Source: Streptomyces subrutilus
GTDB taxonomy: Bacteria > Actinomycetota > Actinomycetes > Streptomycetales > Streptomycetaceae
Assembly (NCBI RefSeq): GCF_008704535.1
Contig: NZ_CP023701.1
Coordinates: 7,110,001 to 7,174,000 of the forward strand
DNA length: 64,000 nucleotides
Direction of reading: 5' to 3'
Of this stretch, positions 18,196 to 26,952 are shown piece after piece (positions within the stretch are counted from its first letter, which is position 1; every line of letters begins with the position of its first letter). The notes beneath the pieces were generated by a model. It was not told the DNA's origin, ran no database searches, and was given only the letters and a program-made list of their open reading frames with translations. The position numbers were made by a program, and so were the translations under genes.

Positions 18196-20591
18196 ATGCC
18201 AGTTGATTTCCTCTCTGATGACCAGGTCTCGCGCTTCGGCCGGTTCGCCGCCGATCCCACTCCGGGCGAGCTGGAGCAGTTCTTCCGCCTCGATGGCCGG
18301 GCCCGTGAACTCGTGGCGGGCAAGCGCCGGGACGCGACGAAGCTGGGGTGGGCGGTCCAGTGGGGCACCGTGCGGATGCTCGGCACGTTCCTCCTGGACG
18401 ACCCGGTCGCGGTGCCGGCCTCGACGGTGGCGTTCGTCGCCGAGCAGTTACACCTGGACCCGGCCTGCCTGGACGACTACACGGCGCGGCCGAAGACGGC
18501 GTACGAGCACACCTGGGAGATCCGGGACGCCTACGGCTACCGGGAGTTCTCGGCGGCCGAGGCGGAGGTGCGTGGCTTCTTGGCGGCGCGGGTGTGGGCG
18601 TCGTTGGAGGGGCCGCGGGCGTTGTTCGACCGGGCGGTGGTGTGGCTGGTGGACAATCGGGTGCTGCTGCCGGGGATCACGACGCTGACCCGGCTGGTGG
18701 CGGAGGTCCGCGCGACGGAGAACGCGGCGCTGTACCGGACGCTCGACGAAGCGGTGCCCGACGAGCTGCGGCAGTCGATGCGGGATCTGCTGAAAGTCCC
18801 GGAGGGCAAGCGGGTCTCGGAGCTGGAGCGGCTGCGCACCGTCCCGATGCGGGTGTCGGGGTCGGCGATGACGGCCGCGCTGGAGCGGGCGAAAGACGTC
18901 CGGGGCCTGGGCGCACATCTGGTGCCCACGTCGGTGGTGCCGGGGGCGCGGATGGCCCGGTACGGGATGGGCTCGAAGGCGCCGACCTTGCGGGAGCTGG
19001 AGGAGAGCCGGAAGACGGCGACGCTGCTGGCGACGGTGCGGCATCTGGAGTCGGCGAGCGTGGATGACGCCCTGGACCTCCTCGACGTCCTGATGGCCTC
19101 CCGCCTGCTGGCGCGGGCGGACAGGGTTGGCAAGGAGGAGAAGCTGAAGGCGTTGCCGAAGCTGAAGCGGGCGGCCGGGCGGGTCGCGAAGGCCGTCGGG
19201 GTGCTGCTGGAGACCGCCCCGGCCACCGAGGACGGGGAGCTGGTGTCGGTGGTGGACGCGTGGGCGGCGATCGAGAAGGCCGTCCCGCGCGAGAAGCTCG
19301 CCGAGGCCCTCGCGATCATCGCCGAGGTCGTCCCCGACGAGGAGGGCGACGAGGACGAGGAGTGGCGTGCCGCGCTCGCCACCCGCTACGGCACGGTCCG
19401 CGGCTTCATCCGGCTCCTGGTCGACGTCGTCGACTTCGGCGCGGTCGAAGCCGGCGCCCCCGTCGTGAAGGCGCTCAAGCAGTTGCCGCACCTGATCCAC
19501 CGCAAGAAGCTCCCCGCCACCGAGGTCGAGCGGGAGCTGGTGACCGGTTCCTGGCGGCGCTTGGTCTTCGCGGCCCCCGGCGCCGAGCCGGGCCTGGCGG
19601 ACAAGGCGGCGTACTCGTTCTGCGTGCTGGAACACCTCCACCGGGCCCTGCGCCGGCGCGATGTGTACGCGCGCGGCGGGGACCGGTGGGGCGACCCGCG
19701 GGCCAAGCTGCTGGCCGGGGACCGGTGGGAGAGCGCGCAGCCGACCGTGCTGACCGCGCTCGGGCTGGAGGCGGAGCCCGCCGCCCACCTTGCCGAACTT
19801 GCCGGAGCGCTGCACGGCGCCTACCACCAGGTGGTGGCCGGGCTCCCGACGAACAGCGCGGTGTCGTTCAAGGACGGCAAGCTGGTCCTGGACCGGCTGG
19901 GGCCGGCGGCTGAGCCGAAGCTGATGCCCGCGTTCCGCCAGCTCGCCAACGGCATGCTGCCCAAGGTCGACTTCCCCGAGCTGCTCCTGGAGGTCGCCGA
20001 CCTGACGGGTATGACCTCGGCGTTCACGCACATCTCCGGCGCCGACCCTTCGATGGAGGAGTTCGAGCTGAGCGTGTGCGCGCTGCTGTTGTCGGAGGCG
20101 TGCAACGTGGGGCTGACGCCGGTGGTGAAGCCGAACGTGCCCGCCCTGACCCGTGGCCGCCTGGTCCAGGTCGACCAGGGCTACCTACGGGCCGAGACGA
20201 TCTCGGCGGCGAACGGGATGCTCATCGAGGCCCAGCGCGGCATCGACGTGGTGCGGGCGTGGGGCGGCGGGCTGATCGCCTCGGCCGACGGGGTCCGCTT
20301 CACCGTCCCCGTGCAGTCCCTCCACGCCGGATACAGCCCTAAATAGTTCGGTTTGCGGCATAAGGGGGCAACGTGGCTGAACGTGGTCAACGACCAGGTC
20401 ATGGGGTTGGGCGGGGTCGTGGTCCCGGGCACGTTGCGGGACTCCCTGTTCATCCTCGACGCCTTGCACAACCGGGACGGCGGCCCGAAGCCGCAGACCG
20501 TGATCACGGATACCGCCTCGTACTCGGACATCGTGTTCGGGCTGTTCGCGATCTGCGGCTACCAGTTCTCCCCGCGGATCGCCGACGGACC
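18196..20591 (+). pseudogene. tnpA: Tn3-family transposase, premature stop and 3' truncation
   Basis: A Tn3-family transposase with an N-terminal DUF4158-type domain (VDFLSDDQVSRFGRFAADPT) and part of the DDE region. The first 716 residues are open, then TAG at 20344-20346 interrupts ...HAGYSPK; the same frame resumes with FGLRHKGATWLNVVNDQVMG and runs to RIADGP at about 20590. A single change (TAC to TAG) would explain the stop, since Tyr-Phe-Gly is expected there. At 20592 an IS3 end replaces the rest, so about 200 C-terminal residues including catalytic positions are gone. The element is inactive unless complemented. Confidence 0.9.
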
Positions 20592-20977
20592 TTGACCCCG
20601 GATTTTGGACACCGGAGAGACTTGGATCTTGATGGTCCAGGAGAACGGAGTCCCCGTGGGGATGAAGCACTACCCCGCCGAGTTCAAGGCGGACGCGGTC
20701 GCGCTGTACCGGTCGAGGCCGGGAGCGACGATCAAGTCGGTCGCCGCTGATCTCGGGGTGAACACCGAGACGCTGCGGAACTGGATCCGGGCCGCCGACG
20801 GCCGCCGACCTGGCGCCCACTCCGCACCGCCGGCCACTTCGCAGGCCGTCGACGACGGCGTCCAGGCGGAGCTGGCCGCCGCCCGCAAGAGGATCCGCGA
20901 GCTCGAGGAAGAACGGGATATTCTCCGCAAGGCGGCCCGGTAACGACGGAGACGCGCTGGTGAACCGCTACCAGTTC
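20592..20977 (+). mobile_element. IS3-family fragment (left end, orfA, start of orfB)
   Basis: It starts with the terminal sequence TTGACCCCGGATTTTGGACA, which also ends the complete copy near 53.6 kb. It contains all of orfA (ATG at 20662, stop 20943), a 93-residue HTH_Tnp_1-type protein: MKHYPAEFKADAVALYRSRP, then an HTH and a coiled-coil ending ELEEERDILRKAAR. orfB begins at 20960 with NRYQF and is cut after 20977, where DUF6192 sequence begins on the other strand. OrfA differs from the other copy by one residue near its C-terminus (VQAEL versus VRAEL). Not mobile by itself. Confidence 0.92.
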
Positions 20978-21091
20978 GGCCGCGTCCCCGAGCTGCCACT
21001 GAACGCGGCTCATCGTCTCGACCCAGTCCCGCCCCAGCTTGACCAGCTCGTCGTAGCGCTGCCGGGTCACACTGCCGACCATCCCGGTCAT
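20978..21091 (-). pseudogene. DUF6192 N-terminal fragment, cut by IS3
   Basis: The minus strand reads MTGMVGSVTRQRYDELVKLG then RDWVETMSRVQWQLGDAA, the typical start of DUF6192 (RacO-like) proteins of Streptomyces. It then runs into IS3 orfB sequence at 20977. ATG at 21091 is the likely start. Only about 38 of an expected 300 or more residues remain. The C-terminal parts of two other DUF6192 genes are found at 44.4 and 53.6 kb. Confidence 0.7.
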
Positions 21092-21247
21092 CCGGACACC
21101 CCCACGAGCCCCGGGTGCGACACCCGCATGTGCCGTCAACTCGCCCTGGAAGCCCTTCACTTCGCACCATCCGACCGCCTCGACCGGCAGCCAAGGGCGT
21201 ACGGACCCGGCGCCCGAAGCAGCTCCGTGTCCATCGAACGCGCAGGC

Positions 21248-21577
21248 TCACACCCCACGCGGCCGCGCGCGCCGCGAATGCCAGGCCCGTTTGCGGCAGG
21301 TGGGAGAGCAGTACACCGCCGAGACCGCGCGGTCGACCCCGACCGTCCACGACACCCCGCACTGCGGGCACCAGGCGCTCACGCCGGCCTTCACCGTCTC
21401 GGTCCGAGCCCTCGCCCGCCGCATCCGCCGCCAGTGCCTCGAACGGCACGCGGTCTCACAGAACACCGCCGTCACCTTCGCCTTCGGCATCAACGGCTTC
21501 CCGCACCCGCGGCACCGCCGCGGCCCGCCGTCGTCCTTCGCGACGGCGACCAGCCGGAGCCGGACAATCTTTCCCAT
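21248..21577 (-). CDS. Small protein with two Cys-rich zinc-binding motifs
   Basis: A 109-residue basic protein with two similar four-Cys modules: CRGCGKPLMPKAKVTAVFC followed by ETACRSRHW, and CPQCGVSWTVGVDRAVSAVY-C-SPTCRKRAW. Each has the pattern CxxC...CxxxC, as in zinc ribbons. The rest is Arg-rich. The function is unknown; such proteins accompany DUF6192 genes in Streptomyces accessory regions as far as I recall. ATG at 21577 with GGGAAAG nearby. Confidence 0.6.
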   Translation of the reverse strand: MGKIVRLRLVAVAKDDGGPRRCRGCGKPLMPKAKVTAVFCETACRSRHWRRMRRARARTETVKAGVSAWCPQCGVSWTVGVDRAVSAVYCSPTCRKRAWHSRRARPRGV

Positions 21578-21619
21578 GCCGCCACCGTACGCTGGGTCTT
21601 TTAAGGCAGAAGGACGAAC

Positions 21620-21943
21620 ATGACACTGCCCAAGAAGGGCTCACGCCGCATCGTCGTCAACGGCGTCGCCTACAGATGGAGAGTGCGACGACGGCCGACC
21701 TACGACCAAGGAATGTCCTGGTCACCCCTGACCTATGCGGTTGAACAAGCGGATGCTCCGGGTACCACGCTCATGGTCCGCACCGATCGCCCCCATCCTG
21801 GCAACTGGATGAGCGAACTGACCTTTCCCGTTCTGCCCTCCAGCGTCGCTGCCGCCGTTCAAGCCGCCCGCGAGAAGGGCTGGACTCCTGAAGCTCCCGG
21901 ATCGCCCTTCCTGCTGGACGAGACCGAAACGACAAGTCCCTGA
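21620..21943 (+). CDS. Conserved hypothetical protein, 107 aa
   Basis: A compact protein starting at ATG 21620. The N-terminal half is basic (KKGSRRIVVNGVAYRWRVRR), followed by PLTYAVEQADAPGTTLMVRT, DRPHPGNWM and a C-terminal helix with AAREKGWTPEAPGSPF. This looks like a known Streptomyces hypothetical family with a conserved RPHPGNW core, but I know no function. A GAAGGACGAAC ribosome site lies just upstream, and the codon pattern is typical of real genes. Confidence 0.65.
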   Translation: MTLPKKGSRRIVVNGVAYRWRVRRRPTYDQGMSWSPLTYAVEQADAPGTTLMVRTDRPHPGNWMSELTFPVLPSSVAAAVQAAREKGWTPEAPGSPFLLDETETTSP

Positions 21944-22206
21944 GCTGCATGGAAACCTAATTCAATTTGTCATGTAAGGACCCAACACAGCTTCTTAGGG
22001 GCATGGGGGTGCCGGTATTCATTGCAAGGCTGGACAAGTGCCTTGGTGGCTCAGCATGAACAGAGCTCCGCCGAAGGCGCCTCGCCCACCGCCTACCCCC
22101 TGGCCCCCGCAGCGGCGTGGCCTGATTCGACTCCGAGCGGTTGCACGGACGGTGAGGCGCAGCAGCGTCTGCCCCGCATCCCGTCCGCGACGGACCACCG
22201 CCGCTC

Positions 22207-22416
22207 TCAGGCGTACGTCGCTGCGGGTACATCGCTCTCGTGTCCGGACAGCCGGTAGACGATCAGGTACGTCTTCTCGCGGCCGCGCGCGTCCTCGATG
22301 ACGCTGTACCCCTGGTCGGCGAGGTATCGGGTGAGACGGTCCAGACCCGCACGGTGGTGCGCCTGGTCCGCGGCCGTGTACGTACCGACGGGGCCTTTCA
22401 TCTTCGCCCGGCCCAC
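22207..22416 (-). CDS. Small hypothetical protein, 69 aa
   Basis: A short gene with GTG at 22416 or ATG at 22401. The predicted helix AADQAHHRAGLDRLTRYLADQG is followed by a short beta region (YSVIEDARGREKTYLIVYRL). No family recognised. Ribosome-site support is weak. It is kept because the amino-acid composition is unlike the Arg/Pro-rich shadow frames around it. Confidence 0.4.
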   Translation of the reverse strand: MGRAKMKGPVGTYTAADQAHHRAGLDRLTRYLADQGYSVIEDARGREKTYLIVYRLSGHESDVPAATYA

Positions 22417-22512
22417 TGCGTAGTGGACCCGGACGCACAGCTCGGCACCGTCGAGCTACTCGTCACCGTCCCGCCTCACCGACTCCTCCCAGCAGAAGTC
22501 GGGGCCCGATGC

Positions 22513-22788
22513 TCAGAGGGCGCGGCCGGGTTCGTGGCTGAACCCGCCGGCCCGCAGCATCGGCATGATCATCCATGCACTCCACCCATGGCTCGACGGG
22601 TCCGGCACGTACGGACCAGGGCGCTCGGCGGGCGGCTTCGAGCAGGTGGGGCACAGGTGGCCGTAGCCGCTGGGGTGGTCGGTCCAGCCGGCCGCCTCCA
22701 CCTCGCTCTTGGCGTGCTCGGCCGAGCGGATGGTGAGCTCGACAGCCGTGGGACACCGGCGGCAGGCCACCTTGGCGATGAGATCCAT
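22513..22788 (-). CDS. Small Cys-rich hypothetical protein, 91 aa
   Basis: A 91-residue protein from ATG 22788, reading MDLIAKVACRRCPTAVELTI at its start. CRRC and CPTC, about 40 residues apart, form a probable zinc knuckle. The C-terminal half has SSHGWSAWMIMPMLRAGG. No known function. It stands alone between the lanthipeptide cluster and the mobile region. Confidence 0.55.
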   Translation of the reverse strand: MDLIAKVACRRCPTAVELTIRSAEHAKSEVEAAGWTDHPSGYGHLCPTCSKPPAERPGPYVPDPSSHGWSAWMIMPMLRAGGFSHEPGRAL

Positions 22789-22959
22789 GCCGCTATTGTG
22801 TCTGCGGCCGGAGCGCCTCACCGGAGGATCGGGAAGACCCGTGATGCCCGGGCAGCGTCATCGGAAGGCGTGTGTCCACGTCCCCGGGCTCGGGCGCGTG
22901 GACATTGAACGAGGGCTCGGGCGTGCGCAGTCCCCAGTGATCTGGAGGCGTCGGGTCTC

Positions 22960-24060
22960 CTATGTCACGGCTTCGAGGCTGCGCCGGATCACGTGGTCTG
23001 CGACGTTCAGGGCTTCAGCGAGGTCGTCTCGCAGGTTGGCCGGTAGCGTTCCGCGGCCGAGGGCGCAGGCCTGTACGAGGTCTCGGCAGTGCTGGGCCTG
23101 CTGCGGTGTGGCGAGTTCGGTGAACTGGGGGTGGGAGAGGACTTCACGTGCGGCGTAGCCGTCGTTGGCTGCTGTGGTGCGTCGGAAGAGGTCTTCGGTG
23201 ATGCGGTGTGCTGCGGGTGTAGGGGTGCCGATGGTGTCCAGGACGGTGAGGCCGAGGCGGATGTCGAAGACCGTCGTGCCGTGGCCGGCCTGGTGGGTGA
23301 GGTAGGTGTGCTCCAGCTCGGAGAGGTGATGGGCGACGGGCCGGTGCGCGGCCTGGCGGCACAGGACGGTGAGGGCGCCGGTGACGGCCTGTTCCCACGG
23401 CTCTCCGGGTTCTGTCTGCATGAGGAGGGCGGCGGTGCCGTCGGGCGTCCCGGCGGCGAGGGTGGCCAGGATGGCTATCTGCCGGCCGTCGAACATGCGC
23501 TTTCCCACGCCGTGGTGCTCCTCGACGTGGGCGAGGGCTTCGGTCCAGCGTCCGGCTGTGGTGAGGGTGCGGGCGCCGTCGGCGAGGATGACGCGCCACA
23601 GCCATCTGCGGACCTCCTCGCGGGATCCGGGGGTGGCGACGAGACCGGCCGGGATCGTGATGTTCTCGAACCGGGCTTCGGTGTCCTGCCTGACGGTGTG
23701 GTAGAGCCGCAGGAGACGTTCGCGGCCGTCGTCGCCGTTGCCCGCGCGGATCTGGAGGCGGGCGAGGTTGACGACGGGTTCCAGTGCACGGATCGCGGTC
23801 ATCGAGGGCAGAGGGCAGGCGTGGAGGTAGGCGGCGGCGTGCCGGTGGCACACGGTGCGCGCGAGCTCGGGGAGGCCGGTGTCGGAGGCGATGAGCGCGG
23901 CCTGGTTGAAGACGGCGGACGCCGTCCCTTGGGCGCCGGTGCTGTGCGCGGTGTCGGCCAGTGCGACGAGGGCCTGCACGCGTTCGGGCAGGGGCAGGCA
24001 GGCCGGGCGGAAGCGGGCGACGAGGGGGAAGCGCCGGGCTGTCGGGCCGTGCGGGTCCAT
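22960..24060 (-). CDS. Hypothetical all-helical protein at the end of the lanthipeptide cluster
   Basis: A 366-residue protein starting at ATG 24060. It is mostly helical and repetitive: LPERVQALVALADTAHSTG, then AVFNQAALIASDTGLPELA, and TAGRWTEALAHVEEH, consistent with TPR-like repeats. No catalytic motif is visible. It is the last gene of the minus-strand run that begins with the FxLD precursors, 86 bases after the methyltransferase, so it may be cotranscribed with them. A scaffolding or regulatory role is possible, but nothing in the sequence proves it. Confidence 0.65.
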   Translation of the reverse strand: MDPHGPTARRFPLVARFRPACLPLPERVQALVALADTAHSTGAQGTASAVFNQAALIASDTGLPELARTVCHRHAAAYLHACPLPSMTAIRALEPVVNLARLQIRAGNGDDGRERLLRLYHTVRQDTEARFENITIPAGLVATPGSREEVRRWLWRVILADGARTLTTAGRWTEALAHVEEHHGVGKRMFDGRQIAILATLAAGTPDGTAALLMQTEPGEPWEQAVTGALTVLCRQAAHRPVAHHLSELEHTYLTHQAGHGTTVFDIRLGLTVLDTIGTPTPAAHRITEDLFRRTTAANDGYAAREVLSHPQFTELATPQQAQHCRDLVQACALGRGTLPANLRDDLAEALNVADHVIRRSLEAVT

Positions 24061-24146
24061 GGGCACTCCCGGGGATGGTGGGCGTGAACCGGGGCGGTGC
24101 CCGCCGGCCCGGGGCCGGAGGGCACCGCTGTTGTGCCTGTTGGAGG

Positions 24147-26222
24147 TCACTGCCAGTCGATGACGATGCGGTTGAGCGGGGTGTCGACTGCGAACCGGCC
24201 GGGCCGTTCCTCGATGACGGGGGCGTCGGGGGCCTGGATCTCGAAGGTGGCTTCGCGGCCGCGGTACTCGCGGTCCCAGGTCTGCACGGCTTCGGCGACC
24301 TGGGCGGCGAGGGCGTCGCTGCCGGGGCCGTGGCCGATGACGCCGAACTCCCAGAGCTTGCCTCCCTCGGGGGTCTTCTCGTCCGACAGGCGCCGGGCGA
24401 GGTAGGTGACGGCGCCCTTGTCGACGGCGGCGGTCGAGGACGGGTAGGGGTCTTCGGTGAGGTGGGTGCCCTTCGCGGTCTGCGGGAACAGCATCCGGAC
24501 GAGTCCGGACGGCAGGGTGCAGGAGACGAAGAGCTCCATCCACTCCGGTGACTCCATGGCGCGCACGGTGACGCCCGTCCAGTGTTCGACGCGCGGCTGC
24601 TCCAGGACCCCGGCGAGGGCGTCGGCGTCGATGTGCTGGCCGGCGGGGGCCTGGAGCCGTACGGTGCCGTCCGTGCTGAGCGCGATCACGCGTCGGTCGT
24701 CGTCGGCGATGCCACGCCGCAGCGGCATGAAGGTGTTCATCTGGCTGCCGAGGGAGACCCACCTGCCGTCGTGCTGCTCGTAGGCGATGGAGCGCGAGAC
24801 GCTGCCCTTGAGACGCTGGGGGACGACGAGGCGGCCGCCGGGGGCGAGTTGGTGGAGCCAGGCGTGGGGGATGCCGTGGGCGCCGACGGTGGCGATGATC
24901 CGGTCGTACGGAGCGCCTTCGGCGTGGCCGAGGGCCCCGTCGCGGGTGATCGTCTCCACGTTGGTGATCCCGGCGGCCGCCAGGTGGGTGCGGGCGCCGT
25001 CCACGAGGTCCTCGTCGACGTCGATGGTGGTGACGTGTCCGCTCTGGCCGACCAGGTGGGCGATCAGACCGGCGTTGTAGCCGGTGCCGGCGCCCAGTTC
25101 CAGCACCTTGTCGCCGGGTTGGGCGCTGAGCTGGTCGAGCATGAGCGCGACGACGCCCGGCTGGGAGGCGCAGGAGATCGCGGTCTTGCCGTCGGTGTCG
25201 TACTTGATGTTCACCGGCGCGTCCGCGTACGCGTCGTGGAGGGAGGCGCCGGGCACGAAGACGTGCCGGGGCACCGTCCGCAGGACGGCTTCGACCTCGG
25301 GGGTTGTGGCGTGGCCGTTCACGCGGATCTGGTCGACCAGGCGGTTGCGGAGACGTGCGGCTTCGGACGTCGTGTCGGTGTTCACCGCGCTGACGCTATC
25401 GGCGTTGGACGCGGCCCCCGTGGGCAACGCGTTGTTGTCACTCGATCCCATGACTACCTCTCGGGCGATGGTGGAGATGGTGTGCTGGTCGCCGAGGGGG
25501 AGACCGGCACGGTTGGCGTGGAAGATGACGTGGTGGGCGAGGACGGCGCGCAGTCCGCGGGTCAGCTCGCCCCGGTGCGCGAGCCGCGCCAGGGCCTTCC
25601 CGAGGACCTCGAAGGCGGTCACCCAGCCGTGGTGGCCGTCCAGGACAGCCCCGGGTTCGGTGAGCGCCCGGGTGTCGACGGTCATCAGGCGCCGCATGGC
25701 CCGGCTGTACCGGGGGGCGGCCGGGGCGGCCGCCGCGGTGGTGGGGTCGGTGCGCAGGTCGGCGACCTTGGCCCAGACGTCGCCCTGTTCGTACCAGTCG
25801 AGTCCGGCGGCGCGCATCATCGTGCTGCACAGCACCACGGTGCTCTCGCGTCGGCCCATGTGCCGGGCGGCGGGGCCGGGCGTGTAGGCGAGGAGGTGTC
25901 TGCTGTCCTGGTGGAACAGTGCGTGGGCGGCGTCCATGGCCGTGGGGCCGCCGAAGGTGAACGTCTCGGGTTCGTAGGTGGCGGGGAACCAGTGGTCGAT
26001 CTTCCCGGCGGCCACCAGGGCGTGGAGCGGGGTGGTGACGGCGGGCGGGACCGGTGACGGGCTGAGGATGCGCAGCGGCCAGGGCTGCTTGTTCATGTAC
26101 CACCAGGCGTGGACGTGGCCGGCGTCTTCGGCTGCGGCGAGGGCGGGTCCGATGGTGTCTTGGATCGCCTGCCGGCCGGTAGCGCGGTCGGCGAAGGTGA
26201 TGTTGAGCTGCTGCCAGTCCAT
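24147..26222 (-). CDS. FxLD-system methyltransferase fused to a SpaB_C/TpbD-like domain
   Basis: A 691-residue two-domain RiPP enzyme. Residues about 1-257 resemble the thiopeptide-type bacteriocin biosynthesis domain (SpaB C-terminal-like): WQQLNITFADRATGRQA at the start, then HVHAWWYMNKQPWPLRI. Residues about 285-600 are a PCMT-type SAM methyltransferase with VLELGAGTGYNAG at 373-385 and PRHVFVPGASLHDAYAD upstream of it. In the related class I lanthipeptide system of S. olivaceus, OlvSA methylates Asp to drive isoaspartate formation; a similar role here is inference. ATG at 26222 with AAGGA. Its N-terminal domain could assist Glu elimination or leader binding alongside the full dehydratase. 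Confidence 0.88.
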   Translation of the reverse strand: MDWQQLNITFADRATGRQAIQDTIGPALAAAEDAGHVHAWWYMNKQPWPLRILSPSPVPPAVTTPLHALVAAGKIDHWFPATYEPETFTFGGPTAMDAAHALFHQDSRHLLAYTPGPAARHMGRRESTVVLCSTMMRAAGLDWYEQGDVWAKVADLRTDPTTAAAAPAAPRYSRAMRRLMTVDTRALTEPGAVLDGHHGWVTAFEVLGKALARLAHRGELTRGLRAVLAHHVIFHANRAGLPLGDQHTISTIAREVVMGSSDNNALPTGAASNADSVSAVNTDTTSEAARLRNRLVDQIRVNGHATTPEVEAVLRTVPRHVFVPGASLHDAYADAPVNIKYDTDGKTAISCASQPGVVALMLDQLSAQPGDKVLELGAGTGYNAGLIAHLVGQSGHVTTIDVDEDLVDGARTHLAAAGITNVETITRDGALGHAEGAPYDRIIATVGAHGIPHAWLHQLAPGGRLVVPQRLKGSVSRSIAYEQHDGRWVSLGSQMNTFMPLRRGIADDDRRVIALSTDGTVRLQAPAGQHIDADALAGVLEQPRVEHWTGVTVRAMESPEWMELFVSCTLPSGLVRMLFPQTAKGTHLTEDPYPSSTAAVDKGAVTYLARRLSDEKTPEGGKLWEFGVIGHGPGSDALAAQVAEAVQTWDREYRGREATFEIQAPDAPVIEERPGRFAVDTPLNRIVIDWQ

Positions 26223-26253
26223 CCGGATCCTTTCCGGCAGTGGGGTGGGCGGT

Positions 26254-26904
26254 TCAGGCGGTGGGAGGCAGTTCCCATCGGGGCCCGCGCACGTCGGCGG
26301 AGGGCAGCATCCGGAGGTGACCGTGGGCGGCCATGGCGCCCAGGGCAAAGTAGAGGATCATGCCGTCCTTGTGTTCATCGAGGCCCAGCTCCAGGCAGAT
26401 CTCGATCCAGGTTGGTCGGTAGCCGGCGCTGTTCTTCGCGAAGTGCGCGTGAAGGGTGGGGATGAGGTCCAGCGCTTGGTCGCGTGCGCCGCCTGGGATC
26501 AGTGTCTGTGCGATCTCGGGCGGCAGGGGGAGGGAGTGGCGGCCTGCGGCGTCCCGGCGGGCGTCGATGTGGTCGATGCGGCCCAGGGTGTTCGGGATGC
26601 CGTACGCGTAGTGGGTGGCGGGCCCTTCCACGAGGTGGCCGGCATCGACCAGAGCGTTGAGGCACATGACGAGTTCCACCGTCCGGCGATCGGGGATGGA
26701 ACAGGACTCCCCGATCTGTCGGACGGAGATCCACTGGTGGCTGTGTTCCTTCAGGAACCGTAGGACGGGTTCCGCGTAGGCCCTGGACCGGTTCCAGTCG
26801 GCCGGTTGGGCGATTCGGGGGGCGAGGGTGCGGACCATGATCGCGGCCTCGTTGACCGGGTTCTCTCCGTGCCAGCGGTCGGCCATGAGGTCGAACAGCG
26901 CCAT
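26254..26904 (-). CDS. Hypothetical protein in the FxLD lanthipeptide cluster
   Basis: A 216-residue protein between lanC and the methyltransferase, 31 bases before the latter. The first part looks like a winged-helix unit: VLRFLKEHSHQWISVRQIGE followed by RRTVELVMCLNALVDAGHLV. The later half contains GYRPTWIEICLELGLDEHKD and is mixed helix and strand. I do not recognise a family. Position between core genes suggests a role in maturation, regulation or immunity. ATG at 26904 has a GGAGCCCTTCCCCC upstream region; the site is modest. Confidence 0.65.
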   Translation of the reverse strand: MALFDLMADRWHGENPVNEAAIMVRTLAPRIAQPADWNRSRAYAEPVLRFLKEHSHQWISVRQIGESCSIPDRRTVELVMCLNALVDAGHLVEGPATHYAYGIPNTLGRIDHIDARRDAAGRHSLPLPPEIAQTLIPGGARDQALDLIPTLHAHFAKNSAGYRPTWIEICLELGLDEHKDGMILYFALGAMAAHGHLRMLPSADVRGPRWELPPTA

Positions 26905-26952
26905 GGGGGAAGGGCTCCTTCGTGCGGTGGTCTGAGTGGGATGGGTCCGCTG

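Noticed and set aside
22022..22301. Plus-strand short frames opposite the 69-residue hypothetical gene
   Set aside because: Arg/Pro/Ser-rich with no ribosome site; the minus-strand frame is the more protein-like, though itself weak.
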